From positions 1 through 64,000 of the forward strand of contig ONHQ01000009.1 in the NCBI GenBank assembly GCA_900317685.1: a stretch of 64,000 nucleotides of DNA, given 5' to 3'. Origin of the DNA: an uncultured Prevotella sp. GTDB lineage: Bacteria; Bacteroidota; Bacteroidia; Bacteroidales; Bacteroidaceae. This document shows positions 43,663-52,754 of this stretch, one piece after another. The notes under the pieces are model-generated. The model had not been told where the DNA came from. It was given only the letters and a program-made list of their open reading frames with translations, and searched no databases. Made by a program: the position numbers and the translations under genes. Positions within the stretch are counted from its first letter, which is position 1; each line of letters starts with the position of its first letter.

Positions 43663-44486
43663 TCACTTTACCAGGATCTTGAGGCTCGTCGTACCCACCT
43701 TGCAGATCACGACGGACTCGGAGGTCGAAAGGGAAGCCGTGCCGTTGACAGCCTTCTGACTGCCGAGCATCTTACCGTCCATGGCGTAGAACAGCACCTG
43801 CTCACCGTCATTCAGTCCGCTCACGCTTACAAAGCCGTTGTCTGCCGTGACCACCACGCCCCGCATCTTGGCGGCGTTGATGTTGTCGGTCAGGCTGCCG
43901 TCAGCCTTCACCCAGTAGAGTGTTGCCGTGGCAGTCTCGCTCTGTGTGAAGCCTTCCGCCGTGGCATAGACAACGATGTCGTAGCGCGCATCCAAGTTCA
44001 TCGTCCCGCTCTCGTTGAGCACATCCGACTTCATGTCGGGTGAGGTGATCGTGCAATGGTACTTGGCACCGGTGGTAGCGGAGTTGAACATCAACTGACC
44101 ATTCTCGTAGGCGATGGTCGGCTTGGCGCAGGCCGTCGGTGTCGAAGGCGTCTCTCCGCTCAGTGTCTTCACCGTTCCGAACTTCGACCAAGGCTCCGTG
44201 GTCTGATAATACGTGACCTTGTCTGCCGGAACATAGAGCGTAGCCTTGCTGAGATCTACATTCTTAAAGATGTCGGAGCCGCATTGAGGCGGATTCTCTC
44301 CGGTAATTGAAAAAATTTGGATTCCGCTACAGCCATAGAAAGCATCCCACCCAATGCTAGTCACAGAATTAGGAATTGAAACGGAGGTCAACCCGCTACA
44401 GCCTAAGAAAGCAAAGTTACCGATGCTTGTAACGGAATTGGGGATAGAAACGGAGGTAAGACTGCTACAGCCATTGTATCTATTAT
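43663..44486 (-). pseudogene. C-terminal part of a BspA-like leucine-rich surface protein
   Basis: Minus frame open to about 44486, encoding about 270 residues. The start contains BspA-type repeats: GCSSLTSVSIPNSVTSIGNF and GCSGLTSVSIPNSVTSIGWD. A linker domain, and the same C-terminal sorting module as at 36111, follow. Family members are usually 500-1500 residues with a signal peptide; here the frame is cut at about 44486 by AT-rich unrelated sequence with a stop. The protein would have been a secreted adhesin-like product. Confidence 0.78.
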
Positions 44487-44709
44487 TGGTTGATTATCAA
44501 TACTATACGCTCTAAACGGTAGAAAAGTGACCGTATGGATTCTGTTTAGATACGAGAAGGTGAAGATTTAACGTATTTAACTTTCAATTACATAAATCAC
44601 ATAGGTATGTATTGGTTTGGGGCGCTTGAACCGACCCCGTAATATGATAAAAAGGAAACAAAGAAGACCATGTAAGGGAATGAATGATCAGTAGCTATTT
44701 CACATGTTA
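44487..44709. other. short spacer at the truncation point
   Basis: AT-rich, no ORF or repeat recognised. Confidence 0.4.
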
Positions 44710-45612
44710 TTACCTCCATAATGGTTCCGTTTCCCATCCCTGCGAAAAGCCGAGAGCTTTTAAATCAATTTCAGGAAACCGAATGAACAACCATATTAGT
44801 TTGGATTGCATATCATTATTTGGAGATATAACATTAAGAAAGTACTTGATGATACAAAGATCAAAGTAAGCACGCATGGAATCTGTTGGCAGCGTTATCC
44901 ATTCTCCTGCGGGACTATTGGGAATTGCTGGCTGAATAGCATTCTGCTTGTTCCAAACTCTTGAATGATGACCACAGGCATTTCGAGTAACAGCAATAAC
45001 CGTGAGCCATGACTCAAACACATTGATAGGCAACCCAAAACGTTTGGCAATACGCTTGCGTATGCGATTTTGTTTAATGTTGCGATAAATGGCATTGACG
45101 TTTCCAATAGTAAGCAGTTCTCCTAAAATCCACGATGGTGGGTAAGGCTCTGAGTAGGTTCGTTTGAAATGGAGAATGAACTCCTCTTTTGATTTGCTGT
45201 ATTCCTTGGATATAGCTCGCATTGTTTCATTAAACCTGGAACTATCCAAGAAGTAAGAAGAGTTAGTAAGCCAGAAAGGATTGCCTGTCATATCTGCTGT
45301 TATTTGCATCACCGCACGTCTGATAGCAATTTCAATCTTTTCTATTTCATTGAACATGAGTAGTCTCAGTTTCTTGTCAAAGCGATAAAGCATCATCACC
45401 TTTTTGAATGTTGAACCTTCCTTATACAAATGTGCTGTTTTGGGCATCTTTAACAAAGGATACATATAAGCAGACAATCTGTAATAACCAATATTGTCAA
45501 GGTACTGTATGGCTTTGTTTCTGTCACAAATCTGTAAACCTCGTGATTCAAGCAAATTAACGAGATTTTCCGAAGATTCAAACCGTTTTGTAAAGGGAAT
45601 AAGGTTCGCCAT
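44710..45612 (-). CDS. Abi_2 family abortive-infection protein (AbiD/AbiF-like)
   Basis: 300 residues from the ATG at 45612 (MANLIPFTKRFES). A TTG-initiated longer frame would begin inside the -7 box TATCTTTG and is rejected. The Abi_2 pattern is clear: NLLESRGLQI, YLDNIGYYRLSAYMYPL, LRLLMFNEIEKIEIAIR, and the HEPN-like site RNACGHHSRVWN near residue 235-246. HEPN proteins are often RNases, so phage-triggered RNA cleavage is a likely mode of action. Upstream lies a short structured leader. The gene sits beside repeat-rich, rearranged DNA, typical of defence genes. Confidence 0.88.
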   Translation of the reverse strand: MANLIPFTKRFESSENLVNLLESRGLQICDRNKAIQYLDNIGYYRLSAYMYPLLKMPKTAHLYKEGSTFKKVMMLYRFDKKLRLLMFNEIEKIEIAIRRAVMQITADMTGNPFWLTNSSYFLDSSRFNETMRAISKEYSKSKEEFILHFKRTYSEPYPPSWILGELLTIGNVNAIYRNIKQNRIRKRIAKRFGLPINVFESWLTVIAVTRNACGHHSRVWNKQNAIQPAIPNSPAGEWITLPTDSMRAYFDLCIIKYFLNVISPNNDMQSKLIWLFIRFPEIDLKALGFSQGWETEPLWR

Positions 45613-45688
45613 ATTCAAATGTGTATAAACAAAAAACGCCTCGCACGATTTGAGCATTGTTAAGAGGCTTGGCGAGGACTGACGCTGC
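45613..45688 (-). ncRNA. structured leader of the Abi_2 gene, candidate abi-associated RNA
   Basis: The minus strand between the -7 box and the ATG contains CCTCGC (about 45670-45675), AAGCCTCTTAACAATGCTCA, and GCGAGG followed by CGTTTTTT (about 45631-45645). The outer CCTCGC/GCGAGG stem plus T-tract looks like a terminator-type hairpin. GCCTC in the loop can alternatively pair with GAGGC of the 3' arm, as in a pseudoknot or switch. Small RNAs linked to abi genes (the abiF RNA motif) are known; membership is not shown. Confidence 0.5.
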
Positions 45689-45696
45689 AAAGATAC
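45689..45696 (-). promoter_or_regulatory. -7 box of the Abi_2 gene
   Basis: Minus strand TATCTTTG followed by CAGC, leaving a leader of about 70 bases. Confidence 0.65.
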
Positions 45697-46176
45697 GAAT
45701 AATCATTGATAATACAAACTTTTTAGCGAGAAAAATCACGCAAAAGTGGAATTCTCTGACATATTTATATTTAATAATGTTAAACCAGACCTTGAAATCA
45801 TACTTTGCCAGCCAAACCAAGTGGTTTCCAAGATAAAAGTGTTATCTTTATAACGTCTATACCCATACCGAAAGCCCCAATGGGCAGAGGTTTGGGCAGA
45901 CATATATACATATAAGGCGTAACTGTACGCTTTGGTTTTGACAGTGTAAGAATCTGGCAGTTCGAGCAAAAGTTGTCAAGAACAAAGCAACGGGAACGCC
46001 TCATGAGGTGTATTGTATACAGCCCTTATTGGCGTAAGTGTTATATGTTTTTCGCAAAGTTATATAAGATTAATGATATTGGCGCACGGGTTGGGGGAAA
46101 AGTTGGGCTTGTGGGGGTACATTTAGTCTTATTCGGGCGAAAACAAGCAAAAGGGCAGGCTACGATGAACGTTTTG
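45697..46176. other. gene-free stretch upstream of the Abi_2 gene
   Basis: Two overlapping minus-strand ORFs (45736-45969 and 45798-46004) show words such as GYRRYKDNTFILETTWFGWQ that look familiar from short Bacteroidales hypotheticals but have no domain and no promoter box. Not called as genes. Confidence 0.35.
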
Positions 46177-46307
46177 CAGGCTCGGCGCAATACCTTTTTC
46201 CAGGCTTGAAGCTTTTTCCAGCCTCGGTGCGATACTCTATTCCAGCCTCGAGGCCATACCTTTCCCCAGCCTCGGCACAATACTTTTTTGCAGCCTCGAA
46301 GAGGCTG
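46177..46307 (+). repeat. tandem array, degenerate 24-bp units
   Basis: Units CAGCCTCGGTGCGATACTCT plus 4 bases start at 46177, 46201 (shortened to 18), 46219, 46243, 46267 and 46291. Confidence 0.8.
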
Positions 46308-46365
46308 AATTATCGATAACCCCAGACTAAGGGCGGATGCCCGCAGTCTGGGGGTTTATCATGGG
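46308..46365 (-). repeat. repeat family G copy (inverted)
   Basis: GGCTGAATTATCGATAACCC, CAGACT...AGTCTGGGGG and TTTATCATGG; inverse of the G copies at 35907 and 43471. Confidence 0.8.
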
Positions 46366-46511
46366 TGAAAGGGACTGACGCCGTGCCTCGAAGAGGCACA
46401 ATGTGCGAAGCGCGCAACAAGGCGAGTTAGGAGTTACGAGTTGATTTTATACGCTCGTAATGTTGCGCATCGAAGATGCATTCAGCCTCTCCGAGGAATC
46501 GGTTACAGGCG

Positions 46512-46627
46512 TTTGCAGGGTGCGGCCCTTGTGGCCGTCCGCAACCATCAGACATTATTAAACATCCGCCGATAAACAATTATAACGTACATTGGGTGCG
46601 GACGGCCACAAGGGCCGCACCCTGCAA
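46512..46627. repeat. repeat family D, copy after the CCGAGGAATCGG linker
   Basis: Preceded by CTCTCCGAGGAATCGGTTAC (46487) as at 33914 and 60167. Left arm TTTGCAGGGTGCGGCCCTTG and inverted right arm (46594-46627). Confidence 0.85.
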
Positions 46628-46737
46628 CAAATCGGAAATGACGGACAATCCATACCCTTCCCGCACCTTTGGTGCCAAGCCTGTTAAGGACAATTTCCTT
46701 TCCTTCTCGGTGATGTTGTTGATGACAAGCAGAGTTC

Positions 46738-46960
46738 TCATGGCATCAAAGCAACGTTCTTATTGCATCAAAACATTGTTTTCACGGATTCGGAGCTGTG
46801 TTCTCATGGGGGCGAAACCATGTTTTCATGGGGCAGAAGCAATGCTTTTTTGAGGTTGAAACAAGATTCCCAACATTGTAATCCTATAGAAAAAGATCGT
46901 TCGCTACGTAAGGAAAGATCTTTTTCTACGCAGCGAACGATTGTTTGTCAGGCAGCAAAA
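46738..46960 (+). repeat. degraded 22-bp-type array followed by family H, copy 2
   Basis: TTCTCATGGCATCAAAGCAA, TTCTTATTGCATC, TTTTCACGG, and TTCTCATGGGGGCGAAACCA recall the array at 11566-11760. H follows at 46874-46960 (TAGAAAAAGATC ... GATCTTTTTCTA). The order array-then-H is the same in both places. Confidence 0.8.
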
Positions 46961-46964
46961 TGCA

Positions 46965-47039
46965 CCCTGCAAACGTCTGCTGAAACACAAGAATAACATA
47001 CATAGGTTGCGGACGGCCACAAGGGCCGCGCCCTGCAAC
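46965..47039. repeat. repeat family D, short copy
   Basis: GCACCCTGCAAACGTCTGC at left; GGTTGCGGACGGCCACAAGG and GCCGCGCCCTGCAA at right. Confidence 0.75.
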
Positions 47040-47293
47040 CATTTATTATCTTTGAACATCATGCACCGCGCCAGCCTGTTTTCTGGTTTTTGTAAAAGGT
47101 ATCATGTTCATGAGCTCTCTTTTCCAAACACAGACTTATCCGGCGCGGCTGTCAGTTTCATGAAGATTGTGCGCAAAAGTTAGCATTTCTTTAGGCAAAT
47201 CATCGTTTTTGCTGTTTTTTTTATCTTTTGGGGTGTACCTTTTCTTTCTTTAACGTCTTAGACATGTAGGAGAACAATTAACAATCACTAAGC

Positions 47294-50200
47294 ATGAGTA
47301 AGAAAAAACGGTATTTCACGCTTCTGTTGCTATCTGCGTCGCTGTTTGGCCCTTCGCCGACGGTGGTCTTCGCACAGCACCAGGTGGTCATAGAAGCCAA
47401 GAGTGAGACGCTCACCTCTGTGTTGAAGCGGCTGGAACGTCTCTCAGGTTACAAGATGATGTATGCTAACGACGATGTTGCCGGGGTGAAAGTAAGCACC
47501 TCGGTGAAGACCACCGATGTCAGCAAGGCACTTGACCAAATTTTGAAAGGCACGGGATTGACTTATACCATCGACAAGCAATTCGTCACCATCAAGAAAG
47601 TCCCTTTCGTCGCAGCCTCGGCACCAAAAGGCGAGGCGTTCATCATGCAGGGACACGTCTACGACGAGAGCGGCCTCGACGTGCCGGGAGTCACCGTCAT
47701 GATCGTGGGCACCGACAAGGGTACCGCCACTGATGTCGATGGACGTTTTTCTTTAAAGGTACGGGCTGGAGACAAGTTGAAGTTTTCGTACATCGGTTAT
47801 ACCAATGTCATTGAGGAGGTACGGCCCGTGAACAACCGCAAGGTGATGAAGGTGTTCATCAAGCCCGACTCGAAGAGTATCGACGAGGTGCAGGTCGTCG
47901 CCTTCGGTACGCAGAAGAAGGAGAGCGTCGTCTCGGCTATCACCACCGTGAAACCCGGTGACCTGAAGACGTCGAGCTCCGACCTGACCACCGCCTTCGC
48001 CGGTAAGATTCCGGGCATGATAGCCTGGCAGACGGGCGGTATGCCCGGTGCGCTGAACGAGAGCGACATGAACACGAAGTTCTACGTGCGTGGTATCACC
48101 TCGTTCCAGAGCGGTGCCAATACTGACCCGCTGATCCTCCTCGATGGCGTGGAGAGCTCAAAGCTCGACCTGGCGCGTATCGCCGTGGAGGACATCGAGA
48201 GTTTCTCCGTGCTGAAGGATGCCTCCGCCACCGCCATGTATGGCGCGCGCGGTGCCAACGGTGTGATCATCGTCACCACCAAGAAAGGTACCGAGGGCAG
48301 CGTCTACACCACCATGCACTATGAGTGTGTCGTCAGCGAGCCTACACGTAAGATAGAGGTCGAGGATCCTATCAACTACATGAAATATTACAATCAGGCA
48401 CTCCTGGGCCGTTCCAATACCAGTTCACCGAAGTATACCCAGGAGCGTATCGCCCGTACCGGCTCGCCCAACTATCCTTCCTGGCTTTATCCTGCCAACG
48501 ACTGGTACAACATTCTTTTCAAGGACCGCACCATCAACCACCGTGCCAACCTGAGCATCCGTGGTGGTTCCGCCAAGGTGCAGTATTACTCCTCTTTCAA
48601 TTACAACCGCGATGAGGGTATGCTCAAGAGCGACAAGCTCAACGACTTCAAGGTGAACATCATCGACAACCAGTTCAACTTCCGTACCAACCTCACCATC
48701 GAGCTCAATGCCGGTATCCAGTTGCAGATCAACTCGGCTACCAACATCGACCGTTACCATGGTCCTATGGTTGACCAGAAGAGTGCGTATTACTATGCCT
48801 TCAAAGCTTCACCTGTCGATTTCGCGCCGGTCTATCCTGCCGATGACACCTACAACTGGCCCCATATCCATTTTGGAACCACGGCGGCTTCGGCCGTGAA
48901 TCCCTATATGCTCAATCAGCAAGGTTACATTGAGCGCACGCGTTACAGCTCTACCAACCGTGCCGAGTTTATCCACAAGCTCAACCGCTGGGTGCCGGGA
49001 CTGGAATACCGACTGATCGCGTCGATCGTCCAGAGCGGTTATTATGACAACCAGTTCACTACAAGACCCTATAAATACTATCTCGGCAGTTATGATTTTG
49101 AGACGGGTAAGCACACCCTCAACCCGGATCAGTACAATGACTACTCTTCAAAGACGCTGGTCAAGGGCAAAGACAATCACAGCACTGACACCCGTACCAC
49201 TTTTGAGGGCCGTATCTACCACACTGCTGCTTGGGGCGGCAAGGACAAGAACATGCACCAGACCGCTTTCACCGGTGTGGCACAGATCTATGAGCGCACC
49301 TTCACGCCGATCGAGAATGTCCTCAACGGTCTGCCACAGCGCAACGCCACTTTCTCCGGCCGTTTCTCTTATGGTTTCAAAGACCGCTATTTCGTGGAGG
49401 CCAATGCGGCCTACAATGGCTCGGAGCGTTTCTCCAAAGAGCACCGATGGGGCTTCTTCCCCTCTGTGGGTGGTGCCTGGGTGGCATCGTCAGAGCCGTG
49501 GATGAAGAAGCTCAACAAGATCATCCCCTATCTGAAGTTCCGCTATTCGTGGGGTAAGGTCGGCAACGACGGCATCATCACCACGCCGAGATATGTGTAC
49601 ATGCAGGACATAGGTATCAAAAATGTCGGAATGTTTAATAATGGCGTGAAGGCCAACGACCCGGATCCTTATAGCAGAAACCAGGTGAAATTCTATGGCA
49701 ACCCGGATATCAAGTGGGAGATTGCCGAGCAGAACAACTTGGGTATTGAGGCAAAGTTCTTGGGTGGATTGCTCGAGACGCAGGTGGATGTCTACCGAGA
49801 AATCCGTCACAATATCCTTTCCCAGCGCTATGTCATCCCCGCCAACGTGGGTATTGAGTTGGCACCGCTCGACAACATCGGTGAGACCGACTCACGCGGT
49901 GTGGACCTCTCGGCCAAGATCCAGCACATGTTCGCTAATGACTTCTGGTTTATCCTCAATGGCACGCTGACCTACAACCGCGTGAAATATAAATATATCG
50001 AGGAAGCCACCGACAAGCCTGCCTGGCAGCGCAAGCAAGGCCATGAGATCAGTCAGGCCATGGGCTACATTGCCGAAGGGCTCTTCCGCGACCAGAACGA
50101 CATCGACAACTCGCCCCGTCAGGACGGCGACGTGATGCCCGGTGACATCAAGTACCGCGACATCAACGGCGACAACAAGATCGATGTCAACGATGCCGTG

Positions 50201-50731
50201 TTTATCGGATTCCCCGAGACCCCGCGGCTGATCTATGGTACAAGCCTCTTTGTCAATTACAAGCAATTTGAGTTCAGCACATCGTTCCAAGGTTCCGGCA
50301 AGCGTTCCTTCTTCATCAATGCGCAGGCCATCTCGCCTTTCTACGGTGATCATGCCATGCTCAAGGCCATTGCTGACAGCCACTGGAGCGAGGACAACCA
50401 AGCTGAGCGACCCTTCTGGCCGCGCCTGTCGGTGGACAATATCGTAGATCACAACCCGCAGGAGGACTGGACTGCCAATGCCGAGGTGCGTAAGAGTACT
50501 TACTTCATGCGTTCGTGCAGTTTCCTCCGCTGTACCTCTTTGGCACTGGCTTACAACCTGCCGCTGAAGTTTGTCAAGCGGCTTGGATTTAAGAATGTCA
50601 AGTTCCAGCTTACCGCCAACAATCCCTTCTGCTTCACCAACTTCAAGTTGTGGGATGTGGAGCTTGGCTCCGATGGCTTCAACTATCCTATTCAGAAGAC
50701 CTATTCTGCCAGCATCAATGTTAATTTCTAA
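47294..50731 (+). CDS. SusC/RagA-type TonB-dependent transporter with STN domain
   Basis: 1145 residues. Signal peptide 1-27 ends VFAQ. An STN (secretin/TonB N-terminal) domain follows at 30-100, then a carboxypeptidase-regulatory domain (about 117-205), plug (about 215-335, with FYVRGITSFQSGANTDPLIL and MYGARGANGVIIVTT) and a barrel to the C-terminal strand. The STN domain signals ligand occupancy to a FecR-type anti-sigma factor; such a pair lies at 60473-62289. It is followed 15 bases later by the SusD gene. Substrate import through the outer membrane; the nearby exported protease suggests peptides. Confidence 0.95.
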   Translation: MSKKKRYFTLLLLSASLFGPSPTVVFAQHQVVIEAKSETLTSVLKRLERLSGYKMMYANDDVAGVKVSTSVKTTDVSKALDQILKGTGLTYTIDKQFVTIKKVPFVAASAPKGEAFIMQGHVYDESGLDVPGVTVMIVGTDKGTATDVDGRFSLKVRAGDKLKFSYIGYTNVIEEVRPVNNRKVMKVFIKPDSKSIDEVQVVAFGTQKKESVVSAITTVKPGDLKTSSSDLTTAFAGKIPGMIAWQTGGMPGALNESDMNTKFYVRGITSFQSGANTDPLILLDGVESSKLDLARIAVEDIESFSVLKDASATAMYGARGANGVIIVTTKKGTEGSVYTTMHYECVVSEPTRKIEVEDPINYMKYYNQALLGRSNTSSPKYTQERIARTGSPNYPSWLYPANDWYNILFKDRTINHRANLSIRGGSAKVQYYSSFNYNRDEGMLKSDKLNDFKVNIIDNQFNFRTNLTIELNAGIQLQINSATNIDRYHGPMVDQKSAYYYAFKASPVDFAPVYPADDTYNWPHIHFGTTAASAVNPYMLNQQGYIERTRYSSTNRAEFIHKLNRWVPGLEYRLIASIVQSGYYDNQFTTRPYKYYLGSYDFETGKHTLNPDQYNDYSSKTLVKGKDNHSTDTRTTFEGRIYHTAAWGGKDKNMHQTAFTGVAQIYERTFTPIENVLNGLPQRNATFSGRFSYGFKDRYFVEANAAYNGSERFSKEHRWGFFPSVGGAWVASSEPWMKKLNKIIPYLKFRYSWGKVGNDGIITTPRYVYMQDIGIKNVGMFNNGVKANDPDPYSRNQVKFYGNPDIKWEIAEQNNLGIEAKFLGGLLETQVDVYREIRHNILSQRYVIPANVGIELAPLDNIGETDSRGVDLSAKIQHMFANDFWFILNGTLTYNRVKYKYIEEATDKPAWQRKQGHEISQAMGYIAEGLFRDQNDIDNSPRQDGDVMPGDIKYRDINGDNKIDVNDAVFIGFPETPRLIYGTSLFVNYKQFEFSTSFQGSGKRSFFINAQAISPFYGDHAMLKAIADSHWSEDNQAERPFWPRLSVDNIVDHNPQEDWTANAEVRKSTYFMRSCSFLRCTSLALAYNLPLKFVKRLGFKNVKFQLTANNPFCFTNFKLWDVELGSDGFNYPIQKTYSASINVNF

Positions 50732-50746
50732 AGCATACAGACGGAT

Positions 50747-52717
50747 ATGAAAATATATAAGAAGATAACAAAAAGCCTGCTTGCAGCCCTTGCCCTGCCG
50801 GCATTAGCTGCCTGCAACGGCTACTTGGATGAGGTGCCCAAGAGCGACATCACCACGATAGAGACCACTTTTGAAAAGCGTGAGGATGCCGAGCAGTGGC
50901 TTATGACGTGTATGTCGTTTCGTGACTACGCCTTGGCAGACGTGTCGGTCAATCCTGCCTTTTGGGGTTCAGACGAGGTCGTGGCCGATGAATACACCCA
51001 TACCGAAGGATTGGGAAAAGAAAAAGACAATATTCCGGGCGTGATGATTGCCGAAGGAAACCAGAAGACCCAGAACCCTTATGGCAACATCTGGTCGCAG
51101 ACCTCCTTCTATGCCGGCATCGGCTATTGCAATATGTTCCTCAACAAAATCAAGGGGACCTATAACATTCAGGACGAAGAGCGTCAGATGTGGCGCGGAC
51201 AGGCCATGGCTTGCAAAGCGCAGCTCTATTTCGAGCTGATCCGCCGGTATGGTCCTATTGTCCTCGTGCCGCAGAACATCGATGCCAATGCCGCCATCTC
51301 CACGATGCAGGTGCCGCGCTCACCGATAGACACCTGCTTCAAGGCTACCGTGGATTTGCTGGACAGCGCCATCAACCTGCTGCCACCGCAAACGGGTCTG
51401 GGCTCTGACTATTACTGCTTCTACAGCAAAGAAGGTGCCGCCACGCTCAAGGCCATGGTATTGCTCTATGCTGCCTCACCCCTCTTCAACGGCAACGCGC
51501 AGTTTGCCAACTTCACCAACAAAAATGGTGAGAAGCTATTCCCCGAGAAATACGATAAGGAGAAATGGCATAAGGCTGCCGTTGCTGCTGACGAGGCCAT
51601 TGAGCTGGCTGAGCAAGCCGGGCATAAACTCATGACGGGAAGAACGGACCGGCCTACAGCACTGCTTGATATCATGCATGACATCGAGGATAGTTACAAT
51701 GACTTCAACTATTATAATAAGGAGGCATTGGTATTGATCCACAATCATGGTATAAGCCCGGAATTTTTCTATCATCCTAAGACAGAAAGTTCCTATAAGA
51801 AGTATTATGACGGGTCGATTCAAGCCGGCTTCTCTGCCAGCTTGAAGATGGTGGAGATGTTCTACACCGAGCATGGAGTGCCCATCAGCGAGGATAAGCA
51901 GTGGATGCCGAGCAAGTATCAGATGTCGAAGGAGACCGATGACAACTATAAAGATGTCGTGAAGATGGGTACCGATGTGCTCAACCTTCATCGTCGCCGT
52001 GAGCCCCGCTTCTATGCAGACATCATGGCACACGGCACCTTGTGGTATCACAAGTTGAATTCCTCTTCTACTACTTACGAGGCCATCGACTGCAACATGC
52101 TTCAAGGACAGATGTATGGTACGAGTGAGAAGCGATACACTTCCTCGGTGCCACAGTGTCTGACCGGCTACTATGTGAAGAAATTCGACAATACCAGTGT
52201 CGGAACTTATAACTATTACCAAAACTTGAGATATGTTGGTGATCGCGCTGATATTCTCTGGCGTCTGCCCGACTTGCTGCTTGCCAGCTCAGAGGCATGG
52301 AACGAGTATCTCGACCAGCCCGACGAGCGGGTCTACAAAGGGATTGACCAGGTCAGGGCCCGTGCCGGCATTCCCAGTGTGCGTGATGCCTGGACTACCT
52401 ATGCGCGCAACCCTAAGAATGCCACTACGAAGGCCGGGATGCGTGAGATCATCCACCAAGAGGAAAACATTGAGTTCTGCTTCGAAGGAAAACGTTTCTG
52501 GAACCTCCGCCGCTGGATGACAGCACCGGAAGAGCTCAACCAGCCTATCATGGGATGGAACATCTTGGGCAATACCAATCAAAAATTCTATAACAATTAC
52601 AAGGGTCCTATCGTGGTGTGGAAAAAGCGTGTCTTCACTGCGCCCCGCGATTATTTCTTCCCCATCAATGCTGAGGAGATTCTCATCTCGGGTGTCAAGC
52701 AGAATATGGGATGGTAA
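50747..52717 (+). CDS. SusD/RagB-type surface lipoprotein
   Basis: 656 residues. The lipobox is ALAACNG with lipidated C23. The SusD fold is marked by FEKREDAEQWLMTCM, LAFKAQLYFELIRRYGPIVLV-like helices of TPR type (ACKAQLYFELIRRYG, about 155-170), and the C-terminal EENIEFCFEGKRFWNLRRWM motif. It caps the SusC barrel and binds the substrate. Somewhat longer than average (500-600). Confidence 0.95.
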   Translation: MKIYKKITKSLLAALALPALAACNGYLDEVPKSDITTIETTFEKREDAEQWLMTCMSFRDYALADVSVNPAFWGSDEVVADEYTHTEGLGKEKDNIPGVMIAEGNQKTQNPYGNIWSQTSFYAGIGYCNMFLNKIKGTYNIQDEERQMWRGQAMACKAQLYFELIRRYGPIVLVPQNIDANAAISTMQVPRSPIDTCFKATVDLLDSAINLLPPQTGLGSDYYCFYSKEGAATLKAMVLLYAASPLFNGNAQFANFTNKNGEKLFPEKYDKEKWHKAAVAADEAIELAEQAGHKLMTGRTDRPTALLDIMHDIEDSYNDFNYYNKEALVLIHNHGISPEFFYHPKTESSYKKYYDGSIQAGFSASLKMVEMFYTEHGVPISEDKQWMPSKYQMSKETDDNYKDVVKMGTDVLNLHRRREPRFYADIMAHGTLWYHKLNSSSTTYEAIDCNMLQGQMYGTSEKRYTSSVPQCLTGYYVKKFDNTSVGTYNYYQNLRYVGDRADILWRLPDLLLASSEAWNEYLDQPDERVYKGIDQVRARAGIPSVRDAWTTYARNPKNATTKAGMREIIHQEENIEFCFEGKRFWNLRRWMTAPEELNQPIMGWNILGNTNQKFYNNYKGPIVVWKKRVFTAPRDYFFPINAEEILISGVKQNMGW

Positions 52718-52754
52718 AAAGGACCTTCAAGTTTTTTATTCTTAACATCAGATC

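Noticed and set aside
45736-46004. Two small minus-strand ORFs with GYRRYKDNTFILETTW
   Set aside because: The words look like known short hypotheticals of Bacteroidales, but there is no domain, promoter or conserved start that I can support.
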